A DNA stretch of 64,000 nucleotides. Origin: Paraspadella gotoi (Eukaryota > Chaetognatha). The DNA lies in the NCBI GenBank assembly GCA_051294375.1, contig CM119271.1:7802162-7866161 (forward strand), read 5' to 3'. Positions 35,308-46,483 of this stretch are shown piece by piece (positions within the stretch are counted from its first letter, which is position 1; the number at the start of each line of letters is the position of its first letter). The notes under the pieces are model-generated. The model saw only the letters and a program-made list of their open reading frames with translations. It ran no database searches and was not told where the DNA came from. A program made the position numbers and the translations under genes.

Positions 35308-36349
35308 GGTTGACCAGAGTTCACATCCATTGTCTTCTGCCCAGCAGAGCTCGTTGTGAGGCATTTTTTGACGAAGACGACGACGACGACACTGATGACG
35401 ATGATGCTGTTTTAATGATGATGATGATGATGACAATGCGTTGATGGTGATGTTTATTATGATGAAGACGAAGATGATACTTCCCTTTATAATGAAAATG
35501 TAAATGACCAAACCAAACTATAGTCTACAGAAATTAGTTAATATACTAAATACTAAATCATTATATTCCCGCCATTTTCAAGTCCCACCAACCTTTGGAC
35601 AAAGGCGATGCGTCTCCATCCCCGAGGACGACGACGACGACGCCGAGGACGAGTCGACGATCTTTCCCGTCTTTGATCCACTGATATGATATGTTGGACG
35701 GGACGGCCTCGGCGCGACACTCGAACGACACGTCCGCCGCCTGGAGGAGAAAAGAAAAACGACGTGAGTTATCGTCATCGACGAAAGTGGAACAACCGAG
35801 AACGATTTCAAATTAAACATTAAACATTAAACAATAAACATTAAACATTAAACGGTAAACAATAAACAAACTAATGTAGTTTTTCAGAGTGATCATTTTG
35901 ACCAGGACTGTAGTTTAAAATCCGTCAGTCAAGACCAAAAAAACTGATCAAGCTCTTTTGTCACCAACTTTGTACACTCGACTGAACAAAATAATAAGAC
36001 GACTTGACCCTTTCAAATGTTGTCAATGTGATCATGATAAGCATTGAATCTTCTATCTCGTAATAATTAACTTAATCGTAGTCATTTTTAATCGTTTTCT
36101 TTGTGAACGTGGAAATTTTTCTCAAGGTCATAAACCTTCAATTTAACTATTACCAAATTATCATTTAACTATTATTATCATTTAACTTTACCATATTATT
36201 CATTATTAACGTCATCATCATGAATATATTCATCATTATCATTCCTCGTTATAAATCCACATCATTTAATCACCATTAACATCGTCTGATCATTCATCAT
36301 CATATCATCTCATCATCATCATCATCATCATCCTCACATCTCTCTTCTT
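34544..36349 (+). repeat. Duplicate block, copy with transposon
   Basis: Right flank of the BEL/Pao element. Collinear with about 36,455-38,258: CCATTTGATACT, GAGACACCTTGCGGAGATGA, a CT tract (35,218-35,304), GACGAC and ATGATG triplets, a copy of exon C, and an AAACATT octamer array (35,815-35,868). It stops at a 25-N spacer inside an ATC repeat. Confidence 0.92.
35593..35740 (-). CDS. tutl: Second copy of IgSF exon C (haplotype duplicate)
   Basis: Same splice sites and sequence as 37,506-37,656, but 148 rather than 151 bp. The polyserine repeat is shorter, and there are single-base differences, including an extra G near the acceptor that shifts the frame. Introns on both sides are copied as well, so this is the same exon from another contig rather than an alternative exon. 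Confidence 0.75.
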
Positions 36350-36374
36350 NNNNNNNNNNNNNNNNNNNNNNNNN
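36350..36374. other. 25-N contig spacer between alleles
   Basis: Exactly 25 N. It separates the contig carrying the transposon from the contig that starts in the left flank of the empty site. Confidence 0.98.
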
Positions 36375-36450
36375 TTGACAGTTCAAACACCTTTTTCGTT
36401 TTTTGATTGGAAAAAAGGGCGGATGGCGTTAAGTCTGTCTGTCTGTCTGT

Positions 36451-36526
<76 letters not shown>

Positions 36527-37131
36527 ATTTGATACTCTTTCTCTCTACAATTCATTGGCGATTCAGCATCAGAACTCGTGGCTCTTTTGTTATTCCCATT
36601 TTTTTTGGTCCCGTCGAACCGGGAGAGACACCTTGCGGAGATGACGCCAAAAAAAGAGCAATCAGCGAATTTAAAGCATTGACTTGAATTTAAAATAAAT
36701 AAGTAGAGAACATATTCTCATTTTTCACTTGTTATTTGTATTGTACTGACGGTTTATGGTCTTTGACCGACCTGATTTCGAATTGCAATACAATATAATC
36801 AATTGTTACTAATTTAATTTAATGCTAAATTAAATTTCTGAGCAGTTGAGTTTATCTCAAAAACAATTTACTCATTCAACAGCAATACCGACATAAAAAT
36901 CAATCAAACACAATCATTTACCCAACATAAAACATCAATCAAACCCAATCATTGAGATCAATTTTATCACCGATAATCTCTTTTTCCCAATCACGAGGCA
37001 TCACTTGAAACCATTTTTCCGGTGATCAATCACCAACGATCACTGATTGATCATCCACTTCTCTCGTTTTTCAGTGAAATGAAAGACAAATTGATTCATT
37101 CAAAAAAAAGGATTTCATTCAGGAGCGATCT

Positions 37132-37216
<85 letters not shown>

Positions 37217-37505
37217 AGCGGTTGACCAGAGTTCACATCCCATTGTCCTCTGCCCAGCAGAGCTCGTTGTGAGGCATTTTTTGACGAAGACGACGACGAC
37301 GACACTGATGACGATGATGCTGTTTTAATGATGATGATGATGATGACAATGCGTTGATGGTGATGTTTATTATGATGAAGACGAAGATGATACTTCCCTT
37401 TATAATGAAAATGTAAATGACCAAACCAAACTATAGTCTACAGTAATTAGTTAATATACTAAATACTAAATACTTGATATTCATTGATTTTCAAGTCCCA
37501 CCAAC

Positions 37506-37656
37506 CTTTGCGACAAAGGATGCGTCTCCATCCCCGAGGACGACGACGACGACGCCGAGGACGACGAGTCGACGATCCTCTTCCCGTCTTTGATCCACTG
37601 ATATGATATGTTGGACGGGACGGCCTCGGCGCGACACTCGAACGACACGTCGCCGC
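37506..37656 (-). CDS. tutl: IgSF receptor exon C: first half of Ig3 with polyserine loop
   Basis: Strands B-C of an Ig domain: GDVSFECRAEAVPSNISYQW, then IKDGK. It matches turtle Ig3 (GEKVIFSCEAKAMPGNVTVRW). After the C strand comes an unusual run of about ten serines with one Ala, encoded by a TCG/TCC triplet repeat, then METHPLSQR. The acceptor is strong (CTTTTCTCCTCCAG, AG at 37658-37657; phase 1 as left by exon B). The donor is AAAG/GTTGGT after 37506, phase 2, which exon D completes. The duplicate at 35.6 kb has fewer triplets. Confidence 0.87.
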
Positions 37657-38200
37657 CTGGAGGAGAAAAGAAAAACGACGTGAGTTATCGTCATCGACGA
37701 AAGTGGAACAACCGAGAACGATTTCAATTTAAACATTAAACATTAAACAATAAACATTAAACATTAAACGTTAAACAATAAACAAACTAATGTAGTTTTT
37801 CAGAGTGATCATTTTGACCAGGACTGTAGTTTAAAATCCGTCAGTCAAGACCAAAAAACTGATCAAGCTCTTTGGTCACCAACTTTGTACACTCGACTGA
37901 ACAAAATAATAAGACGACTTGACCCTTTCAAATGTTGTCAATGTGATCATGATAAGCATTGAATCTTCTATCTCGTAATAATTAACTTAATCGTAGTCAT
38001 TTTAATCGTTTTCTTTGTGAACGTGAAATTTTTCTCAAGGTCATAAACCTTCATTTAACTATTACCAAATTATCATTTAACTATTATTATCATTTAACTG
38101 TTACCATATTATCATTATTAACGTCATCATCATGAATATATTCATCATTATCATCCTCGTTATAAATCCACATCATTTAAATCACCATTATCATCGTCTG

Positions 38201-38201
<1 letters not shown>

Positions 38202-38258
<57 letters not shown>
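38202..38258. repeat. (ATC)19 microsatellite at a splice donor
   Basis: Pure CAT/ATC tract that ends four bases from the GT of the exon B donor. In transcript orientation the intron opens GTGAGGATGATGATG. Confidence 0.95.
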
Positions 38259-38260
<2 letters not shown>

Positions 38261-38263
38261 CAC

Positions 38264-38388
38264 CCTCCAAGACGGTGGCGTTCCTCGGCGCCTCCACGAT
38301 GAGCGCGCCGCCTTTCGGGATGAGACGGACTTCGTGACGCGCGTTTCCCAAGGAGTTGTTGGCGACGCAGGCATAGACCCCGCGGTCT
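38264..38388 (-). CDS. tutl: IgSF receptor exon B: end of Ig2, start of Ig3
   Basis: The frame reads DRGVYACVANNSLGNARHE, the F and G strands of an Ig with the Asp-x-Gly-x-Tyr-x-Cys motif, then GGALIVEAPRNATVLEG, strand A of the next Ig. Turtle has GGAVIMVPPTNQTKLEG at this boundary. The donor GTGAGG after 38264 leaves phase 1, matching exon C. The acceptor AG is at 38390-38389, but its phase does not fit the phase-0 end of exon A, so one or two bases are probably missing here or the acceptor is slightly different. Confidence 0.83.
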
Positions 38389-38693
38389 CTGGCGATGGGG
38401 GAAGGGTGGTCGGAGAGAGTAGTGGAGGGTGGGTTGGAGTGTGAAGGTGGAAGGGTGGGTAATGGGTTATGGGTGGGAAGGAGAAAGAATAAGTTTTATT
38501 TTAGAATTTGGAATGAAAAAAAACATTGTTTTAAACGCTGTTGGTCAGTTGGATATAATGGAGACGGACATATAGACTTACAGACAGAAAGACAGACAAA
38601 CAGAGAGATAAACAGACTAAAAGGTAAAAAGTGAATCAAACTATGCCATATAATATATACAATAAAACAAGTGTCCTTCCACATTAAAAAAAA

Positions 38694-38718
38694 NNNNNNN
38701 NNNNNNNNNNNNNNNNNN
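38694..38718. other. 25-N contig spacer
   Basis: Exactly 25 N, after a poly-A run. I see no duplicated flank for this one. Confidence 0.98.
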
Positions 38719-38870
38719 AGTTAATTCTCTCGAAAAGCGAAAATCGAGTCTCCCGGAAGCGATTCGCGCTTTTGTTTTCTTTCGCCCGGGAAGCGGAATC
38801 CGGAACGCGATGGGCCCCTGGTCGGGAAAGCGATGAATCTCTCTCGCTCTCTCTTTCTCTTTCTGCTCTC

Positions 38871-38909
<39 letters not shown>

Positions 38910-39034
38910 CTCTCTCGTCTCTCTCTCTCCGCTCTTCTCTCTCTCTCTCTCTGCTCTCTTTTTCTTTAAAGTCCCTTTTGAGAAATTTTTGGCAACTGCC
39001 TTCTGCGGAGATTGTCTCTCTTCTCTCCTCTCTC

Positions 39035-39084
<50 letters not shown>

Positions 39085-40129
39085 GGTTTTATTTTACTTT
39101 TCTATTTCTGCCTCTTGTTCATCGTCAACTCTCTTTCTTGGAAGGTTGTATCTTCGCTCGACGAGACATTGCTTGGGCTAATTGAGCAACACTTAATTTA
39201 AAAATTCTCTCTGCCCTCTCTTTCTCTCTTCTCTCTCTTCTCTCTCCCTCTCTCCCTCTCTCTCCCTCTCATGGGGCTGTTGGTTCGACAATCGACCGCG
39301 AGGCCGCGCGACGACCAAATATGCTTCCCTCTCCTTTCGCTCCTCTCTCTCTTACCGCCGGTCCGAAGGTCGGAGGTCATCCGCGTCGGTGACTCTGCGA
39401 AAATGAGCGAGAGTCCTCTTCCTTTCTCTACCGACGGTGGGCGATCGTCGCGGGTCTAGGCTGCGAAAGATCGCGAAAATACCGCTCTGACTCTTTTTCT
39501 CTCTCTCTCTAAGTTTTTGCTTTTCTATTTTTTATTATTTTCAACACGACAACAAACAACGACAACAATAACAACCTTAATGACTCTTTAAACTTACCTA
39601 AATCGTGAACCTACGACTTAAGGTCAAATTAGTTAACTGACCACTAGATTTCGTTTCAACTCTTTTATGGTTACTTTTTACTATTGTCTTTTCTCTTTTT
39701 GTTATTGTCGTTTGTTCTCTGCTGAAATGATTTGCTGATCATTACATGTTGCTAAATAAATTCGTAAACATCTTCTTATTTCTTCTTTTAAATTCGCTGG
39801 CTAAAGTCATTTACTCAAAGTGGTAAGCCCGACGAAAACAAGCAAAAGAAAACACGCCAAAAAAGATTGTTACAATAATCAATCTAAAATAATAACTTGA
39901 ACAAAATTAAAATGAGAAGTGATGAATATTTTTGAGATACCTGCAGAAAATTTCTTTTATAAGTGGGTAATGCATTCTTTAGCTATTTTTTTATAGTGAA
40001 AAAGAAGAAGAGCATATTAGTTGAAAAACTATGCTTCCAAACACAATATTGATAATTTCAATTTGGAGGCGAAATTTGAAAGGCTATCGCCCCCTTCCGA
40101 CTTTGATCGGCAATGTCTGTCCGAGTTTT

Positions 40130-40355
40130 TTAAAATAATTTTTTTATTTGGTTTTTTATTCATTTTTTTCATTCATTCGGTTGTTATTTCACATCTTGCT
40201 TCTTTGTTAATTTTAAGAGGGATAAGGAAAAAGAGAGAAAAGTTAAATAAGAGGGATTATTTATGTTTTTAGCTTAAATTAAATAGTATATTATTGCTGA
40301 AAGGGGCAAAAAAAAATGAAAAAGGCCCAAAGCAAAGGTGCGAAAAAAGGAGAAT
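40130..40355 (+). repeat. Dispersed repeat, copy 2
   Basis: Homologous to 15,470-15,660 with moderate divergence (shared TTCATTCGGTT/TTCATTCGTTT, TTGTTAATTTTAA, AAGAGATTATTTAT-like and GGGCAAAAAAAA words). Same orientation. No coding capacity. Confidence 0.75.
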
Positions 40356-40721
40356 CTCTCTCTTCTCTTTCTCTATCTCTCACTCTCTCACTCACTCTCC
40401 ATCCCTCTCCCTCCCTCTCTCATACTTTCCTTTTCTCTCTCTCCCTTCCTCTCCCTCTCTCTCTTTCTCTCTCTCTCTGTCTTTCTCTCTCTCAATACCG
40501 CGCTCTTAACCCATGGGAGGGTCTGTCTCTTCCGCTCTTCCTACTTTTGTAGTAGTTTTTCAGGCTTTTTGTAAATTGATTGTTTGTTTACTACAATTTC
40601 CGTTGTTTCCATTGGCGATATAGTCTTTTTCTTTTTCTTTTTCTTTTTCTTTTTCGCCGATCCAATGAGACTTAGTTTTTTTTTACATTTTCTTTTCCTC
40701 TCAGTTTCTATACTGCCTACA

Positions 40722-40754
<33 letters not shown>

Positions 40755-41087
40755 NNNNNNNNNNNNNNNNNNNNNNNNNNNNNNNNNNNNNNNNNNNNNN
40801 NNNNNNNNNNNNNNNNNNNNNNNNNNNNNNNNNNNNNNNNNNNNNNNNNNNNNNNNNNNNNNNNNNNNNNNNNNNNNNNNNNNNNNNNNNNNNNNNNNNN
40901 NNNNNNNNNNNNNNNNNNNNNNNNNNNNNNNNNNNNNNNNNNNNNNNNNNNNNNNNNNNNNNNNNNNNNNNNNNNNNNNNNNNNNNNNNNNNNNNNNNNN
41001 NNNNNNNNNNNNNNNNNNNNNNNNNNNNNNNNNNNNNNNNNNNNNNNNNNNNNNNNNNNNNNNNNNNNNNNNNNNNNNNNNNNNNNN
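40755..41087. other. Assembly gap (333 N)
   Basis: Follows a CT microsatellite and precedes another pyrimidine-rich tract, so the missing sequence is probably low complexity. Confidence 0.98.
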
Positions 41088-41154
41088 CTCCTCCTCTCCC
41101 TCGCTCTCTCTCTCCTTCCCTCTCTCCCCCTCCCCCCCTCCCTCACTTCCTCAC

Positions 41155-41318
41155 CCTTCGTGCGGCCGAATATATGCGTCTGGTTCCGTTTCGATCGACG
41201 AAGATCCTGCCCCGGATGCGCCGCGCCCACCAATCCGGATTAACTCGAACGCCGTCTTGACCCGCTCACGTTGCCGGAAGCGGAGATTCGCGCGGGACGC
41301 AATCGAGACGCAGAGACG
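41155..41318 (-). CDS. tutl: IgSF receptor exon A: first part of Ig2, with an in-frame stop
   Basis: One minus frame gives SLRLDCVPRESPLPAT (B strand with Cys), then a TGA at 41,268-41,266 where the C-strand Trp would fall, then AGQDGVRVN and GRIFVDRNGTRRIYSAARR (D-E strands). Exon B continues the same domain with DRGVYAC. The acceptor is strong (CT-rich tract, GTCGTCAG, AG at 41320-41319) and the donor is AGG/GTGAGG. A TGA in place of the expected TGG is most simply a base error in a low-quality consensus, but a real null allele is possible. Frame and position fit Ig2 of the turtle family. Upstream exons (signal peptide, Ig1) were not found. Confidence 0.68.
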
Positions 41319-41574
41319 CTGACGACGACGAGGAGGAGAGAGAGAGGACGCTAGGTGGCGTGGAGGCGAAACGAGGCGGAGCTGTTTGGGGGGGGCCGGA
41401 GGGGGAGGCAGGTGGGGGGTATGGGTAGAGAGGTAAGGGTTGGGTGAGGTAACGCGGAAAATGTTGGAAAAACGATGGCGTTTTTTTCCGCAAAAAAAAA
41501 AAAAAAGAGAGAAAAGACCTCGAGGTGACTCATAAAAGTAAACAAACCGAAAACAGAATCCATTCCCGCGACGA

Positions 41575-41770
41575 ACCCTCACCCAAGAGTTTCAAGCCTC
41601 ACCCTGCCCAACCCTCCCCCAGAAACTCCACTCACTTCAGCCTCAAACCTTGTTTTACCCTTACTTCTGGAGCGTCGTCAAAAAGAAAGCCCGAAACCTC
41701 ACCTTCTTGAGTCTCTAGCCTCTCCCTCTATCCACTCAAGCCTCAAACCCTGCAAGCCCAATAAATTAAA
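41575..41770. repeat. Decayed ~35-bp tandem repeat (GCCTCAMMC words)
   Basis: Recurring AAGCCTCAAACCCTG-like words spaced 30-45 bp apart, with strong divergence between units. Confidence 0.45.
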
Positions 41771-42240
41771 TATTGTGAATGTATATATTGTATATATTGT
41801 ATGTATATATGTATATATTCACACCGACTCACCTTCATTCAGCCAATCCCATTGGTTCAGAGGGAGAACGCTTCCTCCCAAGCGTTATGTTTCTTCCCCA
41901 CACCTAAAGACTTCCCCTTTGTGTTGGCAACGGGAGTCAGTCCACTGATGGTGGGATGGACATCACAGGCAACCCGCCTGTTAATGACTCACCGCCCAAA
42001 CCTCACTCAAACAATATTAATATACCACCCATCCATTACCTCGGACCTCACCCGCTCTCGCTCATCCACCCCTCCCCCCTCAACCCATTAACTCCCCAAC
42101 AAAACAAAAAATAAAAATGGCGACGAAATCCAAGTTTCGCCTCCCGTAATCTCGGTCGACGTGACACGCGTCCCTTTTTTTTTGACGCGTCGTTTTTCCG
42201 CCGGCGTCGACGTCGTCATTTCTGGGTCGGGGTCGGGGTC

Positions 42241-42335
42241 ATGTGTTCACATTCAGATTTATATTCACGTTCACATTCACATTTTCATTCACATTTATAT
42301 TTATATTCTCGTTCATACTCAGCCTTTGCCAGTTC
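42241..42335. repeat. (ATTCAC)n minisatellite
   Basis: Hexamer units ATTCAC/GTTCAC/ATTTAT in tandem, preceded by TCGGGG repeats (42,222-42,240). Confidence 0.85.
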
Positions 42336-42383
42336 TCGAACCTTTTCCAATGCGTTTTTCAAATTCAAGCACCCGACACAAAA

Positions 42384-42792
42384 NNNNNNNNNNNNNNNNN
42401 NNNNNNNNNNNNNNNNNNNNNNNNNNNNNNNNNNNNNNNNNNNNNNNNNNNNNNNNNNNNNNNNNNNNNNNNNNNNNNNNNNNNNNNNNNNNNNNNNNNN
42501 NNNNNNNNNNNNNNNNNNNNNNNNNNNNNNNNNNNNNNNNNNNNNNNNNNNNNNNNNNNNNNNNNNNNNNNNNNNNNNNNNNNNNNNNNNNNNNNNNNNN
42601 NNNNNNNNNNNNNNNNNNNNNNNNNNNNNNNNNNNNNNNNNNNNNNNNNNNNNNNNNNNNNNNNNNNNNNNNNNNNNNNNNNNNNNNNNNNNNNNNNNNN
42701 NNNNNNNNNNNNNNNNNNNNNNNNNNNNNNNNNNNNNNNNNNNNNNNNNNNNNNNNNNNNNNNNNNNNNNNNNNNNNNNNNNNNNNNNNNNN
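42384..42792. other. Assembly gap (409 N)
   Basis: Variable-length gap class. Confidence 0.98.
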
Positions 42793-43283
42793 AAGTTTTT
42801 TTTTTCTTCTTCTCTAAACTGGGAATTTTAATGTGGCGTACGGAGACGACGTCTGCTCTTGAGCTCCATTCGCTAAAAATCCCGCGACTCCATTAATCGC
42901 TTTATGGTCGCCATTTGCAATTTGCAATTTGCAATGATTCCTCGACTCTCTGAAATTCAGGAGATTGAAGCGAAAAAAAAATTTTCGGTAGGTTTTCGAT
43001 GTTATAATCGAATTTACATATACTAGACTTAAATAATTATTAATTACTAATATATATATATATAAATAATAATAAATCACGTTGTTTTACTATTTAGATT
43101 ACACTTTAAGGCTTTAAAAAGTAACTATTTTATAAAAACGATAAATTGAAGCGATTCGTTGTCTTGGAAATACTAAGTCGGAAATATTAGAATGTCCAAA
43201 AATATATAGCCTCGAAAATTGGAGGTAAAAATGTAAAGTCTTAGAAACTAGGGTTTAGTCTTCTAATAAAATACAACCGAACT

Positions 43284-43674
43284 NNNNNNNNNNNNNNNNN
43301 NNNNNNNNNNNNNNNNNNNNNNNNNNNNNNNNNNNNNNNNNNNNNNNNNNNNNNNNNNNNNNNNNNNNNNNNNNNNNNNNNNNNNNNNNNNNNNNNNNNN
43401 NNNNNNNNNNNNNNNNNNNNNNNNNNNNNNNNNNNNNNNNNNNNNNNNNNNNNNNNNNNNNNNNNNNNNNNNNNNNNNNNNNNNNNNNNNNNNNNNNNNN
43501 NNNNNNNNNNNNNNNNNNNNNNNNNNNNNNNNNNNNNNNNNNNNNNNNNNNNNNNNNNNNNNNNNNNNNNNNNNNNNNNNNNNNNNNNNNNNNNNNNNNN
43601 NNNNNNNNNNNNNNNNNNNNNNNNNNNNNNNNNNNNNNNNNNNNNNNNNNNNNNNNNNNNNNNNNNNNNNNNNN
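43284..43674. other. Assembly gap (391 N)
   Basis: Variable-length gap class. The duplicated block at 43,675 starts at its right edge. Confidence 0.98.
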
Positions 43675-43856
43675 GATCGTAAACAGGATTTTATCATGAT
43701 TTAGGGGCAGCGGGTCCCGAATGGCGGCGCGCCCACCCTGGCCGGAGAGAGCCGCGCGCTTTTTTTTTACACGGAGGAGAGGAAAACAAAACATTGAGAT
43801 ACTCGGTAGTTATTTGATGGAGAGAGAGAGGGAGATGGGGAGGGAGGGAGGGAGAG

Positions 43857-43887
<31 letters not shown>

Positions 43888-44349
43888 GAAAGGAGAGTTA
43901 CAAACGTTTCAAAGTTTTAAAACGGAAAAATGTAACAAGTTATCAACAACGTCCAAAAAATTAGTTGCTGTTTCTTAGTTCGTACAGTCAGCAGTGTGAG
44001 TGTTCAGGTCTCTTCATATGTTGCGTTCAACCTTTTCCCCCCATTGAAAACTTTCTTAACTACCTCGTCACTTATTTCTCTCAAAAATATCTTTACCTCA
44101 CCTCTCTTTTAAGATGTTATAAGTTCCCCTTCTTTTCTTTCAACTCCTTTCGTTGAAAGCTCATTCTTGTTTTCTTTTTAATAGCCCCCCCTCCGCTCGC
44201 GCACTCTCTCTTCGCTCTTTACTTTTCTTTTTCCTATCTCTTTCTTTTTTACCTCTCTTTTTTCTCTCTCTTTTTTTTCTTAACTAGAATGGGTCTCTGG
44301 CGGTTATTTTCCCCGAGGTTAATTCGTGTTCCTTTTTTCTTAAAAAGAG

Positions 44350-44473
<124 letters not shown>

Positions 44474-45575
44474 TGATAAAAAAATGTCAAAGTTGTAAGA
44501 AAAAATATCGCTTTAGAATCTGGAGTGATCGAACATATAGTCAGTCAAAAATGGTTCAGAAATATTCAAAAATTAGTCCATACCGGTAAGTTTAGAAAAG
44601 ATCTGAATAGCGTTTATTCTATATTCATACTAGCAAGAAAAGGCCTTTTAAGCCAAAAAAAAAAGTTTAAATTTAATAAAACAATGGACAACAAAAATTA
44701 TGCTTCAGGGGAAGAGTGAAGAGTGAAGTCGGGGAAAGGGAATAAAGNNNNNNNNNNNNNNNNNNNNNNNNNNNNNNNNNNNNNNNNNNNNNNNNNNNNN
44801 NNNNNNNNNNNNNNNNNNGAGAAGCAGGCGGGCGGAAAGTGATATGAAAGAGAAAGATGAAATTAATAGAAAACAATAGAAAATTAAAATTACCAGTCGG
44901 CTTGGAATCAAAATGAATAAGAGACGTATTAAGTTAAAATAAATGAACTAAAAATTTTTTTCCCCTCCATTAGCTCAGCTTTGCACGGCAAAAGGTACGA
45001 ATAGATTAACGAGGACGGTATTTCCAATGCGTTGCGCCGCAACTTTCCTCGCCAGTGTATTTATGACATGCACTGCATCGAGTCTATTATTCTTTATAGT
45101 TTTAGGATATCCTGAAGGCGGCGCTAGCAGTCCCATATATTTTTTTTTTCTCTCTTAACGAATGAGCAACCAATTATATGCAAGTTATGAGCATTTTTAA
45201 CGTAAGTGGGACGGACCGACGGACAGACATACAGGACGGATCGACCGACCGACGGATCGACCGAAAAGTGACTAAAGATATTGATTACCTTCTCACGTTC
45301 TCATCTCTACCGATCATCTCTTCTACTTTCTCCTTTCAACCGCCTTCTGTCCAAGCGTGATTTAAAAAAAAATCAAATTAGATTTTTATTTTTTTTTCAT
45401 TCACGCGTCTTTTTATTTTTTTATCCTTTTTTTCGTCAAAGTTCGAGAGTTTATCGTAGCGGAGAAAATTGATTCCATGAGTTCCAGAGTTTTAACCCTT
45501 TCTTTCTTTTTTCTCTTTTTTAAAAAAAATTATTATAGAAATTTTATCGTTTCTCCCTCCCGGATCCATATTTAT

Positions 45576-45686
<111 letters not shown>

Positions 45687-46458
45687 AGTCACGCGCTCCT
45701 TTGCCGCGCGTAATTTTTTTCACTTTGTTTTTTTTTTTCAGTTTTTGAAGACAGAACAGGTTTTTCGAATTTAGATGAATATTTCAAAAAAATAATTTAA
45801 AAAACCGGGAAGGGAAAAAAATGAGATAAATGGAGAGCAGGAGAAAAATGGGGGAAAGAGGAAATTAGGAAAATGATTGGGAAGGGAGGAAAATGCCTCT
45901 GGATATTAAAGTGGAAAGAGAAGAGAGAAGGGTGAAGAGAAGGCACGGGAGGGATGTCTAGGGAGAGAGCAGATTCAAAAATTAAAAGTGTGGCGAAAGG
46001 ATTAAATGATGAAATTATTAATTTTTAATTGATAAAGTTGGGAAGATAAAACGTCAGCCAATGAGACTTATGAAGAGTGAACATTACATTTTCTGTTACA
46101 ATCGTCTGTTATAAAATTGCTTTGTCATAAACTGGTAATCAAACACAACACGGATTGAAAGAAAAATAAGTAGAGGTCAACAAGCGTGAAAACCCAGAAT
46201 AACGTTTCATAAAAGCCTAAAGCGTATTTAACTTGTGCAGACGCTTCCTATGACGGAAACTTGATTCATGGGACAAATCCACGGACTTGTATTCCAGATG
46301 GAATTTAAACAAAAGGTAAACCTAGTTGTACTTTTACGTCGGAGGAAGGGAACGATAGAGATGGAATGAATACGAGGGGATGATGAAGTATCACAGACGG
46401 GCGTTCACGTTGGAGGACTTACATTTAGGATTAAACAAGAATTAAGAAAAAAAAAACC

Positions 46459-46483
46459 NNNNNNNNNNNNNNNNNNNNNNNNN
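46459..46483. other. 25-N contig spacer
   Basis: Exactly 25 N, at the end of the short copy of the loose duplication. Confidence 0.98.

Larger units (their letters stand above)
36375..38263 (+). repeat. Duplicate block, copy with empty insertion site
   Basis: Begins with the left flank seen at 26.42 kb, passes through an uninterrupted CT repeat (36,454-36,527), and continues with the right flank seen at 34.6 kb. It therefore represents the locus without the transposon. Contains exon C and an AAACATT octamer array at 37,730-37,787. Confidence 0.9.
38389..41154. other. Intron A-B, repeat-rich
   Basis: Holds a 25-N spacer (38,694-38,718), CT tracts (38,876-38,955; 39,036-39,083; 39,210-39,270; 40,350-40,495; 40,725-40,754), AT-rich DNA at 39.5-40.3 kb with a dispersed repeat, and a 333-N gap (40,755-41,087). 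No exon supported beyond a weak 39-bp candidate that I rejected. Confidence 0.55.
41319..43674. other. Region upstream of exon A, no gene recognised
   Basis: G-rich purine stretch on plus (41.33-41.45 kb), a decayed repeat (41.57-41.77 kb), a TGTATATA array (41,773-41,820), a 12-bp minisatellite (42,241-42,335), a 409-N gap, AT-rich DNA with three TTTGCAA copies (42.91-42.93 kb), and a 391-N gap. The missing 5' exons of the receptor could be in these gaps or further right. Confidence 0.5.

Noticed and set aside
35593-35740. Tandem alternative version of exon C
   Set aside because: Kilobases of flanking intron are duplicated too, a 25-N contig spacer lies between the copies, and one copy carries the transposon while the other has the empty site.
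38160-38374. Poly-Asp or poly-Met open frame next to exon B
   Set aside because: Read-through of the intronic ATC microsatellite past a consensus GTGAGG donor.
39356-39394. 39-bp mini-exon between exons A and B (AG and GTAAGAG borders)
   Set aside because: It would insert 13 residues into the short E-F turn of Ig2, and its phase-0 reading contains a stop.
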